The position numbers and the translations under genes are program-made. Positions 6,328-10,728 of a stretch of DNA of 10,728 nt are shown here, one piece after another; positions within the stretch are counted from its first letter, which is position 1, and each line of letters starts with the position of its first letter. The notes under the pieces are model-generated. The model worked only from the letters and a program-made list of their open reading frames with translations, did not search any database and was not told the origin of the DNA. The stretch is from an uncultured Oceanospirillaceae bacterium. Lineage in GTDB: Bacteria > Pseudomonadota > Gammaproteobacteria > Pseudomonadales > Oceanobacteraceae. The DNA lies in contig CALJVD010000074.1 of the NCBI GenBank assembly GCA_937974825.1, positions 1 through 10,728 of the forward strand. The letters run 5' to 3'.

Positions 6328-6741
6328 ATGGCTGAAGATTTGTATCAAAAAGGCATTAATAAAATCCAAGAACTGACGGCATCGCCAGATGACAACCCTA
6401 CTGGTGAAATGGATATTGGTGCAGCTTTTCAAGACATAGCCCCTGACTTAACGAAGTATGTAGTCGAGTTTGCTTTTGGCGGTATTTATTCGCGCCCCGG
6501 TTTAGATAACAAACAAAAAGTGTTGGCGACCATCACGGCTTTGGTGGCTCAAGGAAAACCACAAATAGGCATGCACATTAAAACAGGGTTAACTGTTGGC
6601 TTAACGCCGGAAGAAATTGTCGGCTGTATTATGCACCTACTGCCCTACACTGGCTTTCCAAGTGTTATTAATGCGTTAACCGTAGCCAAACAAATATTTG
6701 CCGACCAAGGCATCAAGGTTGATACCACTGGTGTTGTATAA
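6328..6741 (+). CDS. Carboxymuconolactone-decarboxylase-family protein
   Basis: A 137-residue, probably oligomeric all-helical protein of the CMD/AhpD-like fold. Visible family features are the helix around KQKVLATITALVAQGKPQI, H83, the TPEEIVGCIMHLLPYTGFPS block at 93-112 (E95, E96, H103) and a helical end. C100 is the only cysteine and there is no CxxC, so it is not an AhpD-type peroxidase; it matches the cysteine-poor CMD branch. The true gamma-carboxymuconolactone decarboxylase works in protocatechuate breakdown, but no other gene of that pathway is nearby, so this role is not supported. AAGGA lies nine bases before the ATG. It sits 116 bases after tas on the same strand, and a strong terminator follows. 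Family sure, function unknown. Confidence 0.88.
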   Translation: MAEDLYQKGINKIQELTASPDDNPTGEMDIGAAFQDIAPDLTKYVVEFAFGGIYSRPGLDNKQKVLATITALVAQGKPQIGMHIKTGLTVGLTPEEIVGCIMHLLPYTGFPSVINALTVAKQIFADQGIKVDTTGVV

Positions 6742-6765
6742 AAACATCCTTAAACATCATCCAAT

Positions 6766-6793
6766 AAAAAACGCAGCCTAGGCTGCGTTTTTT
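6766..6793. terminator. Strong bidirectional intrinsic terminator
   Basis: A perfect 28-base palindrome: six A, CGCAGCC, a central TA, GGCTGCG, six T. The GC-rich stem flanked by A and T runs gives a stem plus U-tract on both strands, serving the CMD-family gene from the left and the baeRF-like gene from the right. Confidence 0.93.
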
Positions 6794-6811
6794 ATGCTTA
6801 TTATTTAACGC

Positions 6812-7930
6812 TTATATTGGATAGCGAGAAATAACAGCCAAGTCATGACCACCAGGGATATCGGCTTTACGAACGGCCGTTACCTTAGCGCCTGAACGTA
6901 ATGCGCGGCCAGTAATCTCATCTATGATACCGTAGTTCACAGCATCACCATCTGTGGAGTACGTGACCTCACCGGTTTCTTCATCGACAAACCCATCCAG
7001 CACACCATCAATATCAATCAGAAGTTGGTCAATACCACCAAAGGTTGCTAAACGTGCGGCATCGGAAATATCGGTAGTAGTACGCTTCTGACCAGTGCGC
7101 TCTTCAAACAGTTTATGGAACGCTTTAATTTCATCTGCGTAGAAAGCATCCAGCACAGGTCTTGCTGCAGTAGCTAACTCTGACTCAGTTAAACGGTCAG
7201 GGTTACCCACTATAGTGCCAGGCAACGCTGTTAATGCACTAACAGAACGGAACTGAGCTTCTAGTGGCTTAGTTGCTGCCAATATTAGCGGACGGTCAGA
7301 GCCTGCCAAAATAGGGCGCAACGCCGCATCTATCTGACGAATATAACTGGCCACATAGAATTTCTGACCCTGTGCACCTTGGCGGTGACCGGTACCAGAG
7401 TAATCTTTGCTGGTTGCCTTACCACCTGCTGTGGCAGCATCGGTAGGCATATTGGGTACAGCAATTTCACGTGCAGGTAGGTCGGCTGATAACTCGACCA
7501 ATCTTACTGCGTTTTCTGATAACGCCAGAATATAAGCAGCATGTGGGAAAGTAATTGCACGTAATAAAGGTTTAAGGTGAAAGCGATCCGACACTTCAAC
7601 AATAGCATTAAGCTTGTTTGCCATGCGGTAAGTACGCATTGACTCTGGTGTTGCTAGAATCGCTAAACTGTGTGCCTGATGGTTCCAAAATTCTTCATCA
7701 TCAAGCAAGTCTGCAAACTGCTCTTGTAACAAAATAATACGTTTCTTATCTAAGCCATTGGCTTCAAGTTGAGCAACGGCTTTTTTAACTAAGTTTCCTA
7801 ATTGAATACGACTCGCTTCAGTTTCACGACTGATGGGCGTAGTCGGTAAATAAATAGAGACACTGGCATCCGAGCGAATTAAGTTAAGGTTGCCGATTTC
7901 TTTGGCACTGGGCATATCAACATAATACAT
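6812..7930 (-). CDS. Bacterial archaeo-eukaryotic release-factor-like (baeRF) protein, family 11 type
   Basis: A 372-residue soluble protein. The opening (VSIYLPTTPISRETEASRI, 24-42), LLDDEEFWNHQAHSLAIL (75-92), the VGNPDRLTESEL block (241-251) and the end (RSGAKVTAVRKADIP then a VISRY tail) match, as I recall them, the eRF1-like proteins called baeRF, probably family 11. These were proposed to act in ribosome rescue or translation quality control; direct evidence is scarce. The region where catalytic relatives carry GGQ is a Gly/Gln-rich loop, GTGHRQGAQGQK at 179-190, with GAQ and GQ but no exact GGQ. GGAGG lies before the start ATG. It appears monocistronic: terminator at 6766-6793, and 131 bases to the next gene, containing a GCTATTAATAGC palindrome at 7996-8007. 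The assignment is from pattern memory, not a search. Confidence 0.72.
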   Translation of the reverse strand: MYYVDMPSAKEIGNLNLIRSDASVSIYLPTTPISRETEASRIQLGNLVKKAVAQLEANGLDKKRIILLQEQFADLLDDEEFWNHQAHSLAILATPESMRTYRMANKLNAIVEVSDRFHLKPLLRAITFPHAAYILALSENAVRLVELSADLPAREIAVPNMPTDAATAGGKATSKDYSGTGHRQGAQGQKFYVASYIRQIDAALRPILAGSDRPLILAATKPLEAQFRSVSALTALPGTIVGNPDRLTESELATAARPVLDAFYADEIKAFHKLFEERTGQKRTTTDISDAARLATFGGIDQLLIDIDGVLDGFVDEETGEVTYSTDGDAVNYGIIDEITGRALRSGAKVTAVRKADIPGGHDLAVISRYPI

Positions 7931-8061
7931 ATAAAGCCTCCATCAAATTATTGAACCTTTACTGTAGCAGATAAAAACAAATAAGAACTACTAGTGCTAT
8001 TAATAGCTTGAGCTACGTCATCAATGGCATCATTTAACGCAAGAATGTGACAGGGAAAGCC

Positions 8062-8538
8062 TTATAGTCTTTGCTCTGAGGGACATTCTGGTAGCTTTTT
8101 AAAATCAAGATTACTTACTAACTGCTGAGCAGAAAACAAGCCTTTAATAGAAAGCCCTATTAGAAATACAATGATCAGCAAAACAAAAATAGGCTTTATT
8201 CTAGCGCGAACACCGTAGCTGTACTGGGTAGGTTTAAACACCTTTTCATTGGGCAATGGCGACTGACCAAGCCGAATAATTGTTACCGCACGAGCACCTT
8301 CAAACAGCAATATCAGCAAGGCAAAAGTCAGCGGCAAACCAACGAACAAACCATAGAACATCAATTCAGTTCCAGAATACCCTGCATACTGATAACAATG
8401 AGACTGATCAGCAAACTCTGTAAACCATGGAAAGAAAAGATATTGAGTGGCAAGAATTAAAGGAGTTGCCCAAGTTAAGTGTTTTAACAGTATTATTAGT
8501 TTTTCTTTTTTTGTGTATTCTGGTGCAAATTCTGACAT
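8062..8538 (-). CDS. Three-helix inner-membrane protein, function unknown
   Basis: A 158-residue protein with hydrophobic helices at about 20-38, 58-80 and 116-134. The Arg/Lys-rich stretch 81-115 between helices two and three fits a cytoplasmic loop, so the N-terminus would be inside and the C-terminus outside. C48, between helices one and two, and C152, in the tail, would then both face the periplasm and could form a disulphide. I do not recognise the family. The start lies six bases after the exonuclease stop codon and has only a weak SD, so translational coupling to that gene is likely. It is the last member of a three-gene minus-strand cluster. Confidence 0.7.
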   Translation of the reverse strand: MSEFAPEYTKKEKLIILLKHLTWATPLILATQYLFFPWFTEFADQSHCYQYAGYSGTELMFYGLFVGLPLTFALLILLFEGARAVTIIRLGQSPLPNEKVFKPTQYSYGVRARIKPIFVLLIIVFLIGLSIKGLFSAQQLVSNLDFKKLPECPSEQRL

Positions 8539-8544
8539 AAGCCG

Positions 8545-9132
8545 TTACTTCATTAGTTCTTCTAGCTTTTTAGCAATGCACAATGCTGCATAAGCATCGT
8601 CTGCTGCGTATTTTATTTGATGTTCTTGCAAAGGAAACTTAGCCCAGTTTGAGGTTTGTGCACCTTTACTTAGCCTTTGCTGAAAAAACATAGCCACCGC
8701 AGCCCTAGCGCCTACATTTTCTTTAACACCCGCAAAACGTTTTACTTTAGTAGACAGCTCTTCTGTGTTTTCTAGCCTAATGCCAAACTTAGCTTTTAGA
8801 ATTTTCCTATCATTAGTTAGGCCAAACCCAACTTTCTTTATATTTGGGTCGCTTAATATTTGATTAATAGCATCAATAGTTTCTGGAAACTTAGTGGGGA
8901 AAAGATACGCTTTTTCCAGAGACGATATTTGAATAAGGTGTGGGCCAGTACTGGACTCGCCTTTATTGAAACAAGGTTTACTTTCAGTATCAAAGCCTAC
9001 GCATGAGTATTTACTTAACTCAGCAGCAGCGGCATCAGCTTCCTTCTTCTGTGTCACCACTTTGATATTATCTGGATGAATACCGGTAAACAGTGGCATC
9101 AGCCTGATTTGTTCTTTAGTCGGTCTATCCAA
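8545..9132 (-). CDS. DEDDy 3'-5' exonuclease domain protein (RNase D / WRN-exonuclease-like)
   Basis: A 195-residue stand-alone exonuclease domain. The metal-binding residues are visible: D48 and E50 in VGFDTESKP (Exo I), D108 in GFGLTNDRKIL (Exo II), and Y175-x3-D179 in KYAADDAY (Exo III, the y subtype). Helicase or HRDC domains of WRN or RNase D are absent. It acts on RNA or DNA 3' ends; the substrate is unknown. The start is TTG with AAGG nine bases upstream; an in-frame stop lies four codons further up, and the RPTKEQI N-terminus agrees with related proteins, so the next ATG (residue 12) is less likely. It sits between a membrane-anchored protein gene (54 bases upstream) and a membrane protein gene (6 bases downstream). 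Confidence 0.9.
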   Translation of the reverse strand: MDRPTKEQIRLMPLFTGIHPDNIKVVTQKKEADAAAAELSKYSCVGFDTESKPCFNKGESSTGPHLIQISSLEKAYLFPTKFPETIDAINQILSDPNIKKVGFGLTNDRKILKAKFGIRLENTEELSTKVKRFAGVKENVGARAAVAMFFQQRLSKGAQTSNWAKFPLQEHQIKYAADDAYAALCIAKKLEELMK

Positions 9133-9140
9133 AAGGCATC

Positions 9141-9145
9141 ACCTT
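9141..9145 (-). promoter_or_regulatory. Shine-Dalgarno supporting the exonuclease TTG start
   Basis: AAGGT on the minus strand at 9145-9141 is placed correctly for TTG at 9132. The nearby ATG at about 9138 is out of frame and meets TAG after four codons, so it cannot start this gene. Confidence 0.6.
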
Positions 9146-9186
9146 AATCAATTATTCCCAAGCTTGGTTTATCTTAGTCTCTTAAC

Positions 9187-9735
9187 CTAGTCTGGCAACT
9201 GGATAATATGTTCAACTAACACTAACTCACAAGCACCTGCACCTGTATCTTCACGGCTCAAAGAGCTGACCCAGTGCCAGCCATCTTCAGCATCAACACG
9301 CACCAGCTTACCTATAATTTGTATTTTTTGATTTTTCTTAACGTTGCTTAATTGTTCTGCAACATAACTGTCTGCAGGAATCATATGCATATTGGCGCTG
9401 TGTATTTCAACCTCGCGCTTAGCAATCGGTAGCTCCTTAGTTTTCCAATAATACCAACGATTGGATTGGCGAATACTAAACTGTTTAATAATTTCGGGGT
9501 CTGCCATTGGCCCCCAACCCAACGCTAAGTCAACTGGCGACAAATCTGCCTCTCGGCCAAAGTGATAGTTTTTTCGGCTAAGCACCCGTGCGGTAATGGT
9601 AAAGTCTTCTTCTAATGACGTTATTTGGTACTCGCCTTGCTGTATTACGTTTTCTGCAGACACATTGATGCCAGCAGGCTGCTGCCACCACCAAGCGATA
9701 CTAATAACTAATAACAACAGCAACCATTTCTTCAT
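9187..9735 (-). CDS. Exported or membrane-anchored protein, function unknown
   Basis: A 182-residue protein with MKKWLLLLLVISIAWWW at the N-terminus: a basic start, then a hydrophobic helix at about 4-17. There is no lipobox cysteine and no clear signal-peptidase site, so it may be an anchor rather than a cleaved signal. The rest is soluble and rich in beta-type patterns. It includes DLALGWGPMAD (68-78), RWYYWK, a SANMHMIPAD block, an OB-like IQIIGKLVRVD segment and a final SSLSREDTGAGACELVLVE. I remember this signature from uncharacterised proteobacterial proteins, with no known function. The SD is modest (GGGG about six bases upstream). It is the first gene of a probable three-gene minus-strand unit with the DEDDy exonuclease and the three-helix membrane protein. 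Confidence 0.8.
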   Translation of the reverse strand: MKKWLLLLLVISIAWWWQQPAGINVSAENVIQQGEYQITSLEEDFTITARVLSRKNYHFGREADLSPVDLALGWGPMADPEIIKQFSIRQSNRWYYWKTKELPIAKREVEIHSANMHMIPADSYVAEQLSNVKKNQKIQIIGKLVRVDAEDGWHWVSSLSREDTGAGACELVLVEHIIQLPD

Positions 9736-9873
9736 TACTTACCCCAGCGCAACCGCAATATCAGACCACTTAATAATGCACAAAAAGTAAGTCCGTATCA
9801 CCAACAATCAAACATGAAAATATATATTTTTAAGCTCTATCTATTCAGAAAACAGAAGCACATACTAAAAAAG

Positions 9874-9915
9874 CTAAGCATCAAGTTGACTGTTTTTATA
9901 ATAGTCAGTGCTTAG
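9874..9915 (+). promoter_or_regulatory. Nested dyad enclosing a perfect -10 hexamer
   Basis: CTAAGCA (9874-9880) mirrors TGCTTAG (9909-9915), and inside it TGACT (9887-9891) mirrors AGTCA (9903-9907). Between the inner arms lies TATAAT at 9897-9902. There is no good -35 at the usual distance, so the promoter may need an activator bound to the dyad, or the dyad may be a repressor operator. If transcription starts further upstream, the same bases could fold as a hairpin. Confidence 0.5.
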
Positions 9916-9920
9916 TGTTG

Positions 9921-9953
9921 TGCGTAACAGTACGCAAATACGGCCAGAAGGCT
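9921..9953 (+). other. Two small hairpins in the leader of the lysine-rich gene
   Basis: TGCGTA (9921-9926) pairs perfectly with TACGCA (9931-9936) around ACAG. Five bases later GGCC (9942-9945) pairs with GGCT (9950-9953) around AGAA. Both lie directly upstream of the SD at 9957-9962, leaving it unpaired. Confidence 0.5.
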
Positions 9954-9968
9954 AAAGAGGAATTAAAA

Positions 9969-10082
9969 ATGAGTAAGGCAAAAGACACTAAGAAAGAAAC
10001 CAAAAAGAAGCCGCTTTTAACACCAAAAGAGAAGAAAGCTGCCAAAGCTACTAAGAAATCTACAGGTATATTAGGTAACTAG
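9969..10082 (+). CDS. 37-residue lysine-rich small protein
   Basis: The frame is ATG at 9969 to TAG at 10080-10082, with AGAGGAA (9956-9962) six bases before the start, one of the best SD sites in the window. The peptide begins MSKAKDTKKETKKKPLLTPK and ends STGILGN. About two fifths of the residues are lysine; it has no cysteine, no hydrophobic helix and no aromatic residue. The composition recalls nucleic-acid-binding tails of histone H1-like or ribosome-associated proteins, but no family can be assigned. A dedicated leader with inverted repeats precedes it and a shared strong terminator follows about 50 bases later, which argues for a real gene. It faces the cold-shock gene convergently; a stress link is only a guess. 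Confidence 0.75.
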   Translation: MSKAKDTKKETKKKPLLTPKEKKAAKATKKSTGILGN

Positions 10083-10133
10083 AATCATTAAATGAAACAG
10101 CTCTTGCTTCTAGCAGTTGCTTAAAAAACAATA

Positions 10134-10166
10134 AAAAAACCGGAGGGTAAAGCCATCCGGTTTTTT
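10134..10166. terminator. Bidirectional terminator between lysine-rich gene and cold-shock gene
   Basis: Six A plus CCGGA (10134-10144) pairs with TCCGG plus six T (10156-10166). The inner part has one G-A mismatch, then GG/CC around a short loop. It works on both strands for the two convergent genes. Confidence 0.9.
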
Positions 10167-10186
10167 ACTTTTAAAGCTTGCTAAAA

Positions 10187-10393
10187 CTAGATAGCAACAA
10201 CTTTATTTGCACAAGGACCTTTCTGGCCTTGGCCAACTTCAAACTCAACAGCTTGGCCGTCGTTTAAAGTAGCGTAACCGCCACCAGCTTGAATTTCTGA
10301 ATGATGAACAAACAAGTCTTTGCTGCCGTCTTCTGGTGTAATAAAACCGAAGCCTTTCTCAGCGTTGAACCACTTAACTGTACCTTTAGCCAT
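10187..10393 (-). CDS. CspA-family cold-shock protein
   Basis: A 68-residue single cold-shock domain, a five-stranded beta-barrel that binds single-stranded RNA/DNA and melts RNA structure. RNP1 is KGFGFI (13-18) and RNP2 is LFVHH (27-31); the start MAKGTVKWFNAEKGFG and the FEVGQGQKGPCANKV end are typical. The full-length domain is present with no extra domain. A longer in-frame reading to an ATG at 10528 is possible, but those 45 residues are unlike any CSP and fall in the predicted leader. C61 replaces the usual Ala/Gln-type residue in the GP-x-A-x-NV segment. The SD is modest (AAAGA five bases away). The long AT-rich leader suggests cspA-like post-transcriptional control; whether it is cold-induced is inferred. 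E. coli paralogue identity cannot be decided. Confidence 0.95.
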   Translation of the reverse strand: MAKGTVKWFNAEKGFGFITPEDGSKDLFVHHSEIQAGGGYATLNDGQAVEFEVGQGQKGPCANKVVAI

Positions 10394-10543
10394 TATCTTT
10401 TTACTCGTAATAATTGTTGGTGAAATATGAAAATTATACTCGAATTCACCAACTCCGATATAAAATGATAAATACACAAAATGATTTCTTACAGTAATAC
10501 GTGTTGACGTACAACCGTTCAATTCCATTGATGTGGTTTTATA
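10394..10543 (-). promoter_or_regulatory. Long 5' leader of the cold-shock gene
   Basis: About 150 AT-rich bases separate the best promoter candidate from the csp start codon, similar in size to the temperature-sensing leader of E. coli cspA. No exact cold-box was found on the transcribed strand. A second TATAAT occurs on the minus strand near 10433-10438 without a good -35. Confidence 0.5.
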
Positions 10544-10549
10544 AAGACA

Positions 10550-10578
10550 TTTATACGCAACAATCCATCCTTTTGCAA
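10550..10578 (-). promoter_or_regulatory. Candidate sigma-70 promoter of the cold-shock gene
   Basis: On the minus strand TTGCAA (10578-10573) and TATAAA (10555-10550, five of six) are separated by 17 bases, giving a start near 10543. An alternative pair, TTGAAC and TATTAC with 17 bases between, lies closer to the gene (about 10497-10525). Confidence 0.45.
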
Positions 10579-10728
10579 TTTAATAAGCTTAATAAAGCAT
10601 TTAAGTATCCGGCTGTTTAAAATCCACAGTCTATAAATAGACAAAGCACCCTGCTTTAATGCCATTACCACGCCGTTGAATGGTTTATTTACATTAATAA
10701 TTTAATTGAATTGCCGCACTAAAGGATA
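10579..10728. other. Non-coding AT-rich window end
   Basis: No gene is supported on either strand. The stretch holds two adjacent dyads (10629-10657) and ends in an AAAGGA-like purine run at 10721-10726, which could be the SD of a plus-strand gene just beyond the window; this cannot be tested here. Confidence 0.5.
10629..10657. repeat. Two back-to-back perfect inverted repeats
   Basis: GTCTAT-AA-ATAGAC occupies 10629-10642 and AAAGCA-CCC-TGCTTT follows immediately at 10643-10657. Neither has a proper T-run. They could be operator sites upstream of the cold-shock gene or of a gene beyond the right edge. Confidence 0.7.

Noticed and set aside
8062..9735. Anti-phage defence island around the DEDDy exonuclease
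   Set aside because: No helicase, ATPase, reverse transcriptase, toxin or sensor domain nearby and no mobile-element signs; recorded only as a low-weight neighbourhood question.
9596..9790. 64-residue plus-strand frame overlapping the exported-protein gene
   Set aside because: Mostly antisense to a gene with a good export signal; low-complexity Asn/His/Ser composition and no SD.
10505..10515. TGACGTACAAC, 9 of 11 to the E. coli cspA cold box
   Set aside because: It is on the plus strand, while the csp gene is transcribed from the minus strand, so it would not appear in the mRNA. Probably chance, though its place in the leader is noted.
10394..10528. N-terminal extension of the cold-shock protein to ATG 10528
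   Set aside because: The canonical MAKGTVKWFN start lies at 10393; the 45 extra residues resemble no cold-shock protein and lie in the probable leader.
1..10728. CRISPR arrays, insertion sequences, prophage or tRNA/rRNA genes
   Set aside because: No regularly spaced repeats, transposase or integrase frames, terminal inverted repeats with target duplications, or tRNA-like cloverleaf sequences were seen.

Overview
The window looks like ordinary chromosome from a marine or brackish gammaproteobacterium, broadly Alteromonadales/Oceanospirillales-like. This is inferred from gene content (BCCT osmolyte transporter, E. coli-like Tas and ArfB, CspA-type cold-shock protein), the moderately AT-rich composition and Gram-negative-style Shine-Dalgarno (SD) sequences. 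The genus cannot be fixed from the sequence alone. No transposase, integrase, phage gene, CRISPR array, tRNA or rRNA was seen.

Left part (1-3934): the C-terminal end of an RND-type efflux permease runs in on the plus strand and converges on a minus-strand pair, a small SAM-dependent methyltransferase followed 34 bases later by a BCCT-family transporter. The transporter keeps the sodium-site residues of this family but has two changes in the aromatic cage that holds trimethylammonium groups in BetP-like members. After a 329-base AT-rich gap with a small tandem repeat come two more minus-strand genes: a membrane-anchored protein with paired zinc-type cysteine motifs and a DCC-family thiol oxidoreductase.

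Middle (3935-6793): a plus-strand run of the ribosome-rescue hydrolase ArfB, a YkgJ-type cysteine-cluster protein with a GTG start, the aldo/keto reductase Tas behind a structured leader, and a carboxymuconolactone-decarboxylase-fold protein with its own candidate promoter. A perfect 28-base bidirectional terminator closes this run and also ends the facing gene.

Right part (6794-10728): a minus-strand protein of the bacterial archaeo-eukaryotic-release-factor-like (baeRF) group comes first. Next is a compact minus-strand cluster transcribed in the order exported/anchored protein, DEDDy 3'-5' exonuclease (TTG start), three-helix membrane protein. A 37-residue lysine-rich small protein on the plus strand is preceded by a run of inverted repeats around a perfect -10 hexamer. 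It shares a bidirectional terminator with a minus-strand CspA-family cold-shock gene, which has a roughly 150-base leader. Two back-to-back dyads lie upstream of that.

No complete new defence or mobile system is evident. The items most worth a second look are the lysine-rich small protein with its dyad-rich leader, the baeRF protein with a GAQGQ-type loop, the altered BCCT cage next to a methyltransferase, and the zinc-ribbon membrane protein.
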